Source of the DNA: Sialis fuliginosa
Lineage: Eukaryota; Arthropoda; Insecta; Megaloptera; Sialidae
Length of the DNA stretch: 64,000 nucleotides
Assembly (NCBI GenBank): GCA_961205875.1
Contig: OY540812.1
Location: forward strand, 16,182,001-16,246,000
Direction of reading: 5' to 3'
The translations under genes were made by a program, and so were the position numbers. Positions 11,314 through 23,962 of the stretch are shown piece after piece; within the stretch, counting starts at the first letter, position 1, and each line of letters opens with the position of its first letter. The notes under the pieces are model-generated. The model was given only the letters and a program-made list of their open reading frames with translations, was not told the origin of the DNA and did no database searches.

Positions 11314-12505
11314 CTGTGTTATTATTTATTACATAAAAAGTGCATTGTACCAAGATAATCTTTGTTTCATATATATATCGAAACAATATTTTCTTATCAT
11401 TAGAATACAATGTTAATCCAGTCTCTTTAAAATAATATTATCGGATGACAAAAATAAATTCTCTATTTTACTCGTAAACAATATTTTCTCTTGCTTTTTT
11501 ATGCGTTGTATAAAGTATTTAATAACAATATAAATTATTATATTTTAATTTTGATATTGATAAAATATTAAAAGAATATATGTATCTAACTAGTAATGTT
11601 CTTTGCAATAATGTGTAATAATACTATTAACACTCCATACAAACAAACATTTAGCACTTGGCTTATAATCAATTAGTAAATATATTCAAAGATAAAAAAA
11701 ATCACACTTTCATTAACTGGATTTTTATATCTGTATTTACTTGTATATACGTAAATGTGTTTACTAAATTAACTTCTTTTAATAAAATTCATGTAAAATT
11801 TTATACATGGTTATTTTTGTTAAATGTTTATAAGTATTTATGTTTGATCATAAAAATAAATGAACAATATGTAATAAGGCCCAACAGCAGTGTATAAATA
11901 TTATGTGTATTGTATATATTGCACGTCGACCTCTTTGAACTCTTAAGCTTTTAATACCAAAGACAAAAACTCTGTTCAAATTAATTTTGCGTTATTTTTA
12001 GCTAATTCTTTTATATGAAAAACCTGTTGGAAATAATATTCATACTCTTATTTATTTTAAAACCATGTTCGCCTGTTGAAATAAATATTAATAAATGTAT
12101 TTATATATACAAATTTTTGAATTAACAGTATCTAATTTGAATAGTATGTCAATATTATCCGTGTAAACTCGGTCCATAGATTTTTTATCGCGTTGCATAA
12201 AATGGTATTTAGTAGTGATTTATTAGCAATCAATATTTAAAGTAATTTTGATGCATAATCTTGCACGGATTCATTTGTATTATAGGGCCGGTAGAAAATT
12301 TAATGAGACTGTGCTCAAAACGTGTTTTGGATGGACTAAATTAATATAACATTACTCAGTGTTTCACAAACTATGGATCACGAATAAACTAAATTTTATG
12401 TTCACACATTTATATTATTCGTCGATTTATTTTCTACTCGTAAGGGAAGGTCCTCAGTTGTAATACCGATTTCGAATCAAAACCTATGCAGAAATGTACC
12501 AATAA

Positions 12506-12842
12506 TGCCCGGTATTATAAATAATTTACTGAATGCAAAAGCTAATTAGCTTCCAGCTAACGCTATCTACTAGGTGTTAAATATAAATGACAATCACTCA
12601 CAGATGTAGCGAATGAAATCGTACATGTGAAAACCTTGACGCATACGAAATAAGTACAAATCAGAGACATAAAAGAAGTGCTGCCAAGTGTACCTCATAA
12701 AATAACATTTACATTATTATACATTTATTACCATTACTTTAAAATATCGAGGAATTTCACAACAATTTGACACCTAGCAGATAGCGTTAGCTGGAAATTA
12801 ATTTACTTTTACACGCAAGTAAATTCTTTATAATACCGAGCA
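12506..12842 (+). mobile_element. Family B TIR element, 337 bp, PIF/Harbinger-like
   Basis: The ends are TGCCCGGTATTATAAATAAT and TTTATAATACCGAGCA, with TAA on both sides (12503-12505 and 12843-12845). A second, sub-terminal inverted pair is CCAGCTAACGCTATCTACTAG and CTAGCAGATAGCGTTAGCTGG. A 3-bp TNA duplication fits PIF/Harbinger elements by family knowledge. Noncoding. Confidence 0.8.
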
Positions 12843-12989
12843 TAACACATTCAGTTATGATACAGCAGCTCTGATAAAAAATACACACTAAGAACATAGT
12901 AGCAACTGTGCCGCAACTATAAACGTAGAACGTGTATTGTCACTTTTAACAGAAAAAAGGAGAAGGTTCTCAATTCAATCAATATATTT

Positions 12990-13330
12990 TTATTTTATGT
13001 TTGGACATAACTCCGACAAATATGCACCGATGTAGACATTTTTTTATGTTTGAAAAAGTATACTTCGGAGATGGTCTCATGTATATTTTATCAAAATCTG
13101 ACCATGTACTGTAAAAAGTAGGGGATATTCAATTCTGCTGTATATATTTTTTATGTATCTTCGGGCATAACTCCAATAAATATGCACCTATTCAGTTGTT
13201 TTTTGTTTGTTTGAAAGAATATACTCCCGAGGTAGTCTCATATAAATTTCATCAGAATTTGACCGTGGACTTCAAAGATAAGCCACTCAAAAGGAAAAAA
13301 TAAAAAACTTTTCAAAAATTAAATAAAACC
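12990..13330. repeat. Diverged tandem pair, about 160-bp unit
   Basis: GGACATAACTCCGACAAATA (13003) and GGGCATAACTCCAATAAATA (13163) head two parallel units that both continue to ATGCACC, a TTTGAAA-type segment, GTCTCAT and ATCAGAATTTGACC-like ends. They look like remnants of one transposon's repeated tail. No coding frame. Confidence 0.6.
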
Positions 13331-13399
13331 AACTTCCGAAAATTGTTAAATTTAATTATTATATACTTTTCAAACTTTTTTAAATCGTTTTTATTTTTT

Positions 13400-15599
13400 T
13401 CTTAAACAGTTTTTTACCATAGAAAATATGTATAATACTTGTTTTACGTAGTTTTACTAAAAAAATATTATTGACAAACTAAAAGTTAAATATTTTTGTA
13501 AAAATTGAGTTTCACGAGAATATTTCATCAAAAATAAATTTGAAAGTTTGATATAACCACCATCAGTTTTTTAATTAATTTTAATGTGTATACCTCAGTC
13601 TTAAAGAAACAGTTTAGCGCCATGTTTTAACGTAAATATAGGGGCTACAACTTTTAAAATGTGTTATTGGCATCACTTAGAATTTTTTTTGTATATATTT
13701 AGAATTGAAATCACTGAGACACTTTGGGATCTTCTCTTGAAAAACTAATTGTACAGTTTCTTCATAAAAGTTCGAGGAACGCCATTAATGCAATTATTCA
13801 TTGCGCGTTGTACACGTTTATACATATTTAATTTGAAATAACTGTCAAATAACTTACAATTAAACAAGAGCCGTGTAATAATTGCAAAACTATTTATGAT
13901 AATAACCATTTAATAGGTACCTATTATTTATCATCTACAGATTTATATCATAGTAACAAAACATTAATTCAAGAACGTGTCCACTCAATAAAATTATTTA
14001 AATATCTTATCTTTATTATTATTTTTTATTTATAAATTACGATACTTTTTATAAGATTTTCGCATTTTCTTATATATTAGAAAAATACCTGATTAATATT
14101 CAAATTTGGTATTGTTAGTTTACGTCATATAGCAAATATGTAATAGTTTTGTTTTAACATTTTATTATTTATAGTGGATTATTAAATAAATGAATAATAA
14201 CGTAATGAACAATTCAAATTTGTCGACAATAAATTAAAATTTGTTGATACATGTTACATTTTTATCAAACGTATTACTATTTGTGTTGATAAGCACTTAC
14301 ATCATAATATATTTAAAAAAATGCATATGGCATTTTGTTTATTACGTAGTACATTGAGAAATGTACTTAAAATATATATTTTGTATGTGATAAATATTCA
14401 CTTCCCTCCCACATATCTCACACGAGTTGCAACTTTAAGAATAAAATGTCATGCTGTACTAATTAATTATTCACAGATTTTATACTGAGAAATTCAATAT
14501 AGAAAATTCAAAAGAAAAATCGCATTTTTAATGTAGTTTTTATTCAAATTTCGATATAGATGCTTTGAAACTTTAACCACTTATTAAATAAATTTTATGT
14601 GATTACTTATACATATTTTACATATTAATGGTCGATCCAAACTATCGAGCCAGTCTCGCTCTAATCAAATGTAAATAAACAATAAGCAATGAAATCATTC
14701 ACACTATAGGTATCGCTCAGGTCTCGGTTCAATCACGCTCCGATACAGTATTACTATACAGAATATTTGACTGATGCGAGATCGGTTCGATAGTTTGAAT
14801 CGACCCTAAATGTTTTTTTCTACCTCTTATGTCCGGTATTATAAAGAAATGTGGTCTCGATCAAACCAACGCAAACTCTTTTTACAGGGTACCGAATTGT
14901 GTTAAATTGGATTTGGTATATGCAGAATAGGTTTATTCTTTTGTATTTATATATTTTATTTTCTTTAAAGTTTAACAAATCACGCAAAAATAATCGCAGA
15001 TGAAATTAAAGAAATATATTTTGTAGCTGAAACTACAAACTTTAAAATAGTATCGCATGTAAAGCTGTCTACCAATTTTTTAACTGCATGTTAAAAATAA
15101 GAAAACACATTTTTATTGCGATCCTACATATATAAATAAAAAAATCAATAAAACAAATAAATACCTACTTGAAAAGTATTAAATAATTGAATTAAAGCGG
15201 ACTGGATACAATAAACTTATGGACCCTGAGCTGCACATCACTGATATAAAAACTAAATTACTAAAATACACAAAACAAACTGAAAAAATCTCATAGAAAA
15301 TGTTTGATTTAGTTCCATTGCAAATTCATTATAAAATACCTGGCATTAATTATAAATCGGCCCTTATCATTCAAATTAAATTTTAAACATCAGTGTTAGC
15401 TATAAATATCAATCCATCAAACAGTATCAATCTCATAATAGTTATTATATTCCTGGGCGACCATTAAAATTGCAAAATAACAAGAGAAATAGCTTCTGAA
15501 TTGTTAATAAATTCTAAGTACTTTTTATTATTTGCAAATTATTCTTTAGGAGACAAAAATATAATAATATAAACACAACATAATGTATTTAAGATTTAA
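13400..15599. other. No gene recognised
   Basis: A/T-rich, no frame of note. A solo family B-like left end, TTATGTCCGGTATTATAAAG, lies near 14828 with no right partner. Confidence 0.6.
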
Positions 15600-15852
15600 A
15601 ATGTTTGAGTGCCCCCTGGAGCAAAAATGATGGATTTTCGTAGGTTACGCATTACAACTTTTGATCAGCATGCTTTGTATTATCATTTCTCCAAGTTACA
15701 AAAAAATGTCAACCTTCTCTTATGCGGGTCCTTTCTTTTGCTCTTATGCTAAAACGGCTTATTTGCGGACATGAGTTTACTAACATTCATTTCAATGCCC
15801 TCGACAATTGCTGAATGTTTGTCGGTATATTTACGGGACACCCTGTATATGT
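15600..15852. repeat. Arthropod GGGACACCCTGTATA-type repeat end
   Basis: GGGACACCCTGTATATG at about 15836 is a very common terminal motif of insect and spider repeats. The 230 bp before it (GAGTGCCCCCTGGAGC, CTTATGCGGGTCC) look like the rest of a noncoding copy. The left boundary is uncertain. Confidence 0.45.
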
Positions 15853-18658
15853 GCATTACTGTGTATACATACATAATGTACCTATATAACCAATATATGA
15901 ATGTATGTACCTACCTGTACTAACATTACGTACCCGTCAATTATATCATTCAAATTAATATTACTTGTGTGTATGAGTAAGCGCGTAGCGCTCATTATAT
16001 ACATACGTCAGATGTGACGAAATGGTAAAGATTGTATTGTGATCAACATCGCTACCTGCGATCAATTAACAATTACTATATTGAGCTATGCCACTCAGGG
16101 GTGGTAATTGCTAAATACTAAAAACACTACACAGCCAATAAAAACATACCTTATCGCAGATTATCGCCTGAGATGGTAATATAAAATATACACTTTAAAG
16201 TTAAATTTAAATTTAATTCTTTATATGTGAATATCACGTGTTGTAATTTCAATGATCCATACAAAACAGATTATTTTAAAAAGGCTACCAAGGGTGTCAC
16301 GGTACTTTCTTATACGTAATACTGAGAAAGATACTGTATGACTGTATGTGTATCTAATTATATAGTAACCAAATCTTTTTAGCTAACGGATATAAGATAT
16401 AAAAAAACAATAAGACATAAAGTATAGAAAATAACGTTGTCTAAAAATTATATTATAATATTTCTTTGTATTATGAACCGTTTTAAATCTAATTTAAATA
16501 TAAAAGGTAGGTAGTTTGGGGTTGATTAATCATTGATATAAAAAATGAATGAGTCATAAACTGCTATAGAAAATAATATTTACATTGTTAAAAATCAGAA
16601 TGTATTCAGGGTCTTATCTTCTGAAAATAAACCACTTCTTAGTTTTGGTTTTCTTCTTTCACTGTACTTCAGATATACTTTGCATTTTCTGGACATTCAA
16701 ACAAAAGGACACAATAATGAGGTTTTGGATTTTGAAACAAAGAGTCTCGTCTAGTCTCCCGTCTCGATTTCATTACAAATAAAAGTTTCGTAAAAATTAA
16801 TTAAATTTCATCTATTTCTAATCTCGTAGGTAGGTACGATAATGAAAAAGTCTCGATCGCGTGCAAATTACATTTTTATATGAAGAAACTTCATTTTTAC
16901 CTTTAACAATTCATTTTATTAAATCATATTATAAAAAATATTATTTATAATATTACATCTTACAATCGTCAACGAACCTTGAACTAATAATAGATAATAC
17001 CTAAAAATTTAGCCCCTCGACAAAACTTTTTATAACATCTCAGTCTCGTTTCTCGGTTTTTCTGCTTGAACTCCTCGAAAAAAATTATTTTATCATAGTG
17101 TTATTTAAATAAGTGTTAACAACCGATTTATTTTCCGTCATAAAAATTATATATAGTACATAAACTAATTTTATTTGGCATTTAATCAATAAATAATTTA
17201 ACACAATCTCAGCATGACTCGAAAATTTTATAACCACGTAAATATTAGTTACTCTTACTGAAAGTTTCAAATTTCTTTTTCAATATCGATCAGACAGAAG
17301 GCAATTAATTTTAATCCGATATTCTATGACGTAATCGTACGAACAGACGAGACCATTGGCTGAATTGTTTCCAAAATAAGTTTATTGTGCGTTTCTTCAC
17401 GCCAAACAATTACAATTAAAAGTTATCGCGTTATTTTTCATCTCTTTTTACAATAACTGAAACTAGACGATAGAAGTTCTGTTAATATTGTTTATTATTT
17501 ATTCTGATATTTCAGTCATTCTCATTTCGTCAGATCAATTGCTCGGGATATGAATATCAGTATGTAGTACTTATGTGTTTATTTTAATTCAATAAAAAGA
17601 AGAACTGCATCAAAATTAAGTGACTGGCATGTGTATTGGATTTTGATTTATGTATAATAAAAATTTGTAAGTTAGTGTTTTATTCTATATTTATTACGTT
17701 CAGATATTTTATTCATGTTTATCATTTTGGTACTATTTTTTTATTCTTGCTTAATGTATCGCCCCGGACGTATTTTATAGACATATATGTCAATGACCGT
17801 CATCTTAGACTGTCATATTTCTAATCTTGTACCTACATAATACATAATAATAATATATAAAGGTATTATTTAAGTCTGTATCTTGTCCTATAATAGTATT
17901 GCCTTTCACCGGTATTAAGAGGTCTGTAATTAAATCCACATTTTGTCGATTTGCTTATATTGGTTCTCGACTAGGTGAAGTACTTTTTACATAAAGAATC
18001 AATCGTCAATTTTTCATTTATTTGTCACATTAGTTAATGTTTTTAAGATCTTTAAAGACACAAAATAATGAACGAATTTTATTTACTGGTACTAAAATAA
18101 CTCAATCAATCAAAAGTACCTAGTATTCATAATATTGGAAACTAAACTCCTCGTATTTCATATTATTCAAAATTTAGTAAGGTAAAAATGTACATATTAT
18201 AATAATCAAATATGCGATAATTCTTTCTTTCAAAATTATGACGAAACAATGACGAAAAACGATACTATGGTAATTGTTTTTAACATTCCATGCATTTTTC
18301 GGCAGTATGATGATAACATTTCAAATAACTAAAATGTTATTACTACTACCGATAACGTCATAATATATTTTTGAACAATAACAATTAGCTGAAGTCGTTT
18401 TTGAAACTGTAAAAATGTCAATAATTAGTACCAATTTTCCGCACATCATTTTTTAAATTGAAGATCGTGTAATTTGAACTAGCTCAATTTCTGGAAAATT
18501 AATTGAAATTAATTCATTTCAATTTCATTACCTCCATAAATGCATTTTATAAACTGTTTAACATTTCAATAAGTAAATAATATTTCTAGTTATTAGCTCT
18601 TATAATAATAATAGTTATAAGTTAGGAACATTTCAATGTTTTAATATATGTATGTAGT
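15853..18658. other. No gene recognised
   Basis: A/T-rich DNA with several short frames that lack splice sites or family resemblance. A cluster of TCTCG motifs at 16740-17060 (GAGTCTCGTCTAGTCTCCCG) recalls similar ones near 2440-2690 and 31570, possibly an old repeat. Confidence 0.5.
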
Positions 18659-18666
18659 AAATAAAA

Positions 18667-18945
18667 CAGAACCATTACTAGAGTTTCTGGGGCCCCAGGG
18701 CAACAAGTGATCGAGGGGCCCACCCCCCAAACTATATGCAAAATATAAAAATTTAAGACATTTTTTTTCGTTGCTATCTCAATCCACAATTTTAATTTTT
18801 GTTACTTTGTTAACTAATATTAATTACTTTTTTTGTGTTACTGCCTCAATCTTGCCGACCCCAATTTTCACGCTATTGCGGGGAACCCCTATGCTCGGGG
18901 GCCCGGGGTACTTCCCCGGCTGCCTCGGTGGTAGTTACGACCCTG
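18667..18945 (+). mobile_element. hAT-type element, 279 bp, GGGGCCC family
   Basis: It begins CAGAACCATTACTAGAG and ends TAGTTACGACCCTG, with GC-rich sub-ends (GGGGCCCCAGGG; GGGGGCCCGGGG) around an A/T middle. The 8-bp target duplication AAATAAAA (18659-18666 and 18946-18953) is exact. The short frame across the right half is not a gene. The element at 63357 shares both ends. Confidence 0.85.
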
Positions 18946-19443
18946 AAATAAAATTAAAATGAATTATTATTTTAAGTAAATCTTATTATTTATACGAGCT
19001 GTTTCAATTTTTATTAAATACCTACGTATTCCTGTAAAAAATAACAAAGTTACTATTTTATTGTATTTTAAAATAATATAAACAATGCAAAAATAAACAA
19101 CTTCGCAAGTTTTTTGTGGATAGAATAATGTAAATAATTTTATTTCTTGTATATTGTATATTGTATATTGATAAAATATAAAAATACATAGTTAATATAA
19201 ACAATCAAATATTTCTAGTTAACGAGTATGACCTAAAAAACAATTGTTGTTTTTTTATATTGTTATGCCCGATACAAATAATTTGGTCTAGACCAGCTAT
19301 ATTCAACCTGCGGCCCAATTGAAGCTTTTCTGCGTCCGTTCCGATATTTCAAATAATTAAAAGTTGTATAAATATTATAGAAAACATACATGTTTGTATT
19401 AACCTATAAATCTGCATTTTATTATCTTTAAAAATTTTATAGA

Positions 19444-19865
19444 AATTCTCATTGCGTCAATATTGCTGACAGATTTTCTAACCTACAAAAATTTTGCGGA
19501 AATATTTAACATTTCCATATGTCCATTTAATGATAACGTAGAATCAGCTCCAAGAAATTACAAACATAATTAAAATCATAATAATTGATTTTCCAATACA
19601 AGTTTGAAACCACCTATCTATGTGAATCTTTCTTCTCGAAATTTAAAATTGTCGAATTCTCATTTCGCCAATATTGCTGACAGATTTTCTAACCTACAAA
19701 AAGTTTGCGGAAATATTTAACATTTCCATATGTCCATTTAATGATAACGTAGAATCAGCTCCAAGAAATTACAAACATAATTAAAATCATAATAATTAAT
19801 TTTCCAATGCAAGTTTGAAACCACCTATCTATGTGAATCTTTCTTCTCGAAATTGAAAATTGTCA
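19444..19865. repeat. Tandem duplication, 211-bp unit, two copies
   Basis: The units 19444-19654 and 19655-19865 are nearly identical (TATTGCTGACAGATTTTCTA at 19461 and again at 19672, and TTCTTCTCGAAATT near both right ends). Only scattered differences are seen (GATTTTCCAATAC against AATTTTCCAATGC). Noncoding; a recent local duplication. Confidence 0.9.
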
Positions 19866-20030
19866 AATCGAATAATCAATATGGATGAAAATATGATAAA
19901 CCAAACAAGCTTCACATTAAAAACAAATTAAATACACGTATTATATTTTTTGACTATTTTCATTTCTTATCGTAACATATTTATCGTTAAATTTTGAACC
20001 AATAATTTTTTTTTTAGCCTAATTTCGCTT

Positions 20031-20269
20031 GGTAGAAAAAGTGACTTGAACCAAGAAAATGTTGATTTATATATAATAAAAAAACAATATTTTCTTAATA
20101 TAATAATACATTCTTAATCCAAGTACATATATTATTGTTTTCGTCCGGCAATATTGCTTTAAAGAGAAACAATAATTTTCTGGGTTAAGAGTATATTCTT
20201 ATATTAAGAAAATAATTTTTTCGTTATATATAAAACAAGGATTTCTTGGCCTAAGTCAACTTTTCTACC
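20031..20269. mobile_element. Foldback MITE-like element, 239 bp
   Basis: GGTAGAAAAAGTGACTTGAA at 20031 is the imperfect inverse of CCTAAGTCAACTTTTCTACC ending at 20269. Pairing continues through ATATATAATAAAAAAACAAT and the TTTTCTTAATAT arms, about 80-90 bp per arm with mismatches. It sits where a family B element loses its left half. Confidence 0.65.
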
Positions 20270-20486
20270 CAAATTTTAACCAAACGCTATCTGCAGGGTT
20301 TCAAATTTAAATGACAGTTGTATGAAATTTATTGAATTAGTATAAATCAATTTTTTAAAAGCATTGGTTATTAGTGTACACCATAGAAAAATAGCAAATT
20401 TATTATCACTGCTCTAAAATCCAAACCAAAATAATTATGTGACATCCTGTAGAAAGAGTTTAGTTAGGTTTTTATAATATCGGGCA
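20270..20486 (+). mobile_element. Family B element, right part
   Basis: Right end TTTTTATAATATCGGGCA followed by TTA. Internal GCTATCTGCAGGG, AAATGACAG and ATTATCACTGCTCTAAAATCC match the other copies. Its left end is absent, apparently interrupted or replaced by the foldback element at 20031-20269. Confidence 0.6.
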
Positions 20487-20561
20487 TTAACACCTGATAA
20501 AAAAAATTCAAAATTAAATAGTAGCATTTTTGGTAGTTTAATTTTTTATTCTCAAGATTGA

Positions 20562-20813
20562 CGCCCGGTATTATCAAGTTTAACTAAATGCTGCTTTAAC
20601 TAACTGTCATTTTATTAATAGATCCAAGCAAAATACATTTAATTAAATGGATTTTTAATTTTCTGCGTTATGTTTTTACAACGCATAGGTATTATGTACA
20701 TTTTTCATTGAGAGTCTAAATATTGATTTGAATCACGTTTGTAATTTACAAAATTTAGAATAAAGGAGCATTTAGCACTAAGGGAGCTTTAAATTGGTTG
20801 ATAATACCGGGCA
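20562..20813 (+). mobile_element. Family B TIR element, 252 bp
   Basis: The ends are CGCCCGGTATTATCAAG and TTGATAATACCGGGCA, flanked by TGA on each side (20559-20561 and 20814-20816). It lacks the CTATCTACTAGG sub-terminal pair and differs inside, so it may be a sister subfamily. Confidence 0.7.
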
Positions 20814-21123
20814 TGAATGTACATAGTTTAAAAGAAATTTTTAATTAAGTCATTCGATTTTCTTGAATCCTCCTCAATCAAACTGCTATCTCATTATAAT
20901 CTTTGATGTTGGTATCAGTATCAAATTAAATAATCTATATTTAAGCAATCTAATACTGTTGTGTGTGGATTTTTCCCACCAGTTAATTGATTTTTGTCTC
21001 ACATTAAATTGGCAGCGCTGTATATATACACTTTTTATGATTGATAAGTCTACAAATATTTTCTTAATTACAATAATACAAGTTTTTATAGATATATACA
21101 TATCAAAATCATGTTATCTCTGA

Positions 21124-22190
21124 ATCGAGATACATTTTTAATTCATTTTTTATAACGGCGATAAAAATAATAATAATAATATAAAAAAAATCGACAAGAA
21201 TCGATTCAGAAAACTACACAATAATTAGTGAGTTGGAATTAAAAACAGTTGTTACTGTCGATATCGACGATAGTGAATGAGTTGTTTTTTGTATAACCAC
21301 TAGCTTAAAACAGAGATGTACTTAAAATTATTTCAAATGTATATTGCATAATATCGTAATAAACAATAATCATATACTTTTGTTCCTAATCATAACTTAT
21401 TTATCGTTTCAAAAAATGAAGTGTTAATAGTTAATGATTTATTTTAAAATACTCATAAGTCATAATCATATTATAAGTATTAAAACATATATAGGTATTG
21501 TTCGCTCATTTTTCTTTTAAATTATTTTGATTAAATAATAATAATAATTTGTAAAATGTAATGCTGATCAGTGATAAATTATAATAACACATACAAGTGC
21601 AACTAATTATAATTACAATGTGAAGTAATAATAATATTGAATTTCAAATATAAATATGATTAAATATCGTGTATTTCTGATGCCTTAATTCAACTTTAAT
21701 ATCATGAATTTGATATTTCTTTACATTAATATAGTTAGCTATTTAAAAATGTTTGTCCTTAATCAAGATTAACTGCTTCACCTTTTCGTAAAACTTCAAT
21801 TAGATAAGTATACAACTCATTTATTGTTGTCCTGTTATATTCGTAATTAGATTTAGGATAAAATATTTACTTACTACAAACAATGTTATTAAAGTAATTA
21901 CTTATTTTGGTAAAATGAAATGTTCATTGAAAGACTTCAAGATTCTTTTAAACAAAAGAACCACAGGATCGCAAATTTCAGTTTGTCGAACATTTCTAAG
22001 AAACTCAATTTGATACGTACTAAGTTATTTATGAATTAATTATTACTTATCCAATATTTGAAAGAAAAAAATTTCAACAGCCCTGTTTACAAAAAACTTA
22101 ACTTGTAAACAGAATAAATATTAATTAATTTGTATAAATAAAATGCGGCTCTGAACTGATCGAGTGACCGGTCCTTCTTGTGTTTCGCAG
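21124..22190. other. Intron upstream of the first visible exon
   Basis: A/T-rich with ATA/AAT microsatellite-like stretches (about 21170, 21530). It ends in the acceptor of the exon at 22191. The preceding coding exon was not located anywhere in 1-22190. Confidence 0.6.
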
Positions 22191-22494
22191 ATCACTGCTC
22201 ACCACCGATGGCTCGACCACATTCTTCGGCGGTACGCTGCAACATCATCTACAAGAGAACAAAAACCAGCCGATGTCTACCATTTACAACAGCCAAGTCA
22301 TGATTCCCCCTACAACCAATACCACAACCAGACAGATGCAGCAACAGCAAACGTCATCTAGCGGCCGCGCGTCGATTTATACCCATCTTCAGAACCAGTC
22401 CGGTTTGAATTTCGCTCCACAGTCGCAACGTGGCGACACTATACATAAATCAAATACTAGCAACAATGGATCTATCGACCGACAAGATTATGAG
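22191..22494 (+). CDS. Exon 1 of those visible, Shroom-like protein
   Basis: The exon is 304 nt and internal. The acceptor is TTTCGCAG just before 22191 and the donor is GAG|GTATAT after 22494. The first base completes a codon begun in an unseen upstream exon; the exon ends in phase 0. It encodes SLLTTDGSTTFFGGTLQHHL followed by a Gln/Thr/Ser-rich segment with a short polyglutamine run (RQMQQQQ near 22330), and ends IDRQDYE. The open frame running upstream through the acceptor has only a GTG codon and no convincing start, so this is not the first coding exon. No domain is recognisable in this low-complexity part. Confidence 0.85.
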
Positions 22495-22633
22495 GTATAT
22501 TTTGTGTTTTGAAATTTATTCACTATTAAAAACTTATTTTAACTTTTATCTACAGCTCAAAAATTATTAACTTATTAATAAATAATTTTTTTAAATCGTA
22601 AAATGAGTTTTTTTAAATTTATTATTCTAACAG

Positions 22634-22900
22634 CTTATTGACGATGATTCTGTACCACCTGAACCTCCAGTACGGGACGCGTCAAGTCTTAGAAGTATTA
22701 AATACGGTCCTGGACACGAAAAGTTCCCTTCGTGGCCGATGGCTGCTGGAGCAGATACTCCAGTTCCTTTACGAGGACCTCCAAGTGGTGGATCACAAAG
22801 ATCTAAATCTTGGACCGACCAAACAAATTATCCCAAAGAAAAAATTGTCGTTTATACTAGACCTTACATGAAAAGACCTCATTCTGCATTCTCACAAAAG
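22634..22900 (+). CDS. Exon 2, Shroom-like protein
   Basis: The exon is 267 nt, exactly 89 codons, phase 0 at both ends, between acceptor TTCTAACAG and donor AAG|GTAAAA. It has no in-frame ATG near its start, so an open frame in another register over the same bases is a shadow. It begins LIDDDSVPPEPPVRD, continues with a Gly/Pro segment, and then has a conserved-looking basic block (RSKSWTDQTNYPKEKIVVYT, then RPYMKRPHSAFSQK). The Ser-Trp-Thr-Asp and Arg/Lys-rich part could be a phosphorylated or actin-contacting segment, but that is inference. The intron before it is 139 bp, short and typical of insects. Confidence 0.85.
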
Positions 22901-23096
22901 GTAAAATATAAATAAATATGTTGAAAGTTAATAGAAAGTTATAACAATTTCAAATTGTTGGAATTTTTTTCTTCACCTCCCTTATTTTAAAACATAAGTA
23001 CTGAAACAAAAAATTACTTTAATTATAAATATCTATAGTTTTCATTATCTGTTTTATGACTATCTGTTTTTATATAACATTATAATATTATTTCAG

Positions 23097-23332
23097 AAAT
23101 TAAAAACAGTGTTGGAACGTTGTGAGAAACCTTCTGTATCAGATACCACTGAACCACCCAGATATGATATGGATGAATTATACTTACCTCGGGTTGATCG
23201 TGAAGGAAAACCAGTAGGGGATGCAGAATACACAATACCTTCTCCTCCAGAAAGAGATATAGATAGTGTTAAGTCTCAACTTGACATTGAACAGGCTTGT
23301 CTTACACAAGCTGATTTAGAGGAATATGGAAG
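23097..23332 (+). CDS. Exon 3, Shroom-like protein
   Basis: The exon is 236 nt, entered in phase 0 and left in phase 2, with acceptor TATTTCAG and donor GGAAG|GTTAGT. The product begins KLKTVLERCEKPSVSDTTEP and includes MDELYLPRVDREGKPVGDAE, then YTIPSPPERDIDSVKSQLD, and ends LTQADLEEYG plus a split Arg codon. It is charged and mostly hydrophilic. The PSPPERD block looks conserved and is one reason for the Shroom-like call. An ATG at 23109 is not needed in the joined frame. Confidence 0.85.
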
Positions 23333-23503
23333 GTTAGTTTTTACACAAATTATTGTTTATATATTTCATTTTTTTCCTTACTTTATCGAAATGTAATTTT
23401 AATAATCAGTTTAAAACGTTATACTTTAGCAGAGGTGATTCTGTTTTAATTCTTACCTCCTTAAATCTCTATATAATATCTAATAATGAAAACATTTGTT
23501 TAG

Positions 23504-23670
23504 AATGTACGAAATACAGCACCAAAAGCAAGGATCGTATGCTCAATCTGAAGGATATTACAGTTATGTGTCAAGTGTAGAATCCGTATCTACCCCATTT
23601 CTAGATCGATTACGTCGAGATAGTGAAGGGCAACATTTACAACAGTTAAGAAATTGGACAGATGCATCAG
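23504..23670 (+). CDS. Exon 4, Shroom-like protein
   Basis: The exon is 167 nt, with acceptor TTGTTTAG and donor TCAG|GTATGT. Its first base completes the Arg codon split at exon 3. It encodes MYEIQHQKQGSYAQSEGYYS, then YVSSVESVSTPFLDRLRRDS, and a Gln/Leu-rich end (EGQHLQQLRNWTDAS). It is left in phase 1. Tyr- and Ser-rich composition suggests an unstructured, phosphorylatable linker; no catalytic motif is visible. Confidence 0.85.
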
Positions 23671-23730
23671 GTATGTTATAATTCAATATAATTTTGAAAA
23701 TCATATTTCAATGTATAAAATTTTGAACAG

Positions 23731-23886
23731 ATAAAGACAACATAGAAAATTCTTCAAGCACTAGATCTCGTGAAGGACGAGACAGTGTTGTTACTACAAC
23801 TAGTAGCAGTGCATCTTCTAGTGAAACTTTACGCTGGCACGGTTCACTCAGTGATGTTTCTGTAGCCAGCGGTAGTAACTGTGCGG
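23731..23886 (+). CDS. Exon 5, Shroom-like protein (Ser-rich)
   Basis: The exon is 156 nt after an intron of only 60 bp, with acceptor TTTTGAACAG and donor GCGG|GTAAGT. Joined to the G left by exon 4 it reads DKDNIENSSSTRSREGRDSV, then VTTTSSSASSSETLRWHGSL and SDVSVASGSNCA. No ATG lies in this frame, so a search for ATG-started frames misses it. The SSETLRWHGSLSDVSVAS block looks conserved and supports a Shroom-type scaffold, but I could not align it. Confidence 0.85.
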
Positions 23887-23962
23887 GTAAGTGATTCTCA
23901 TAATTTTTATTTTAAATATAAATGACTTCAAATAATTATATTAAATGTTTTGTTTTATTCAG

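Noticed and set aside
22638-22871. 77-codon plus-strand frame over exon 2
   Set aside because: Wrong register. The frame that joins exons 1 and 3 starts at 22634 and gives the conserved-looking protein.
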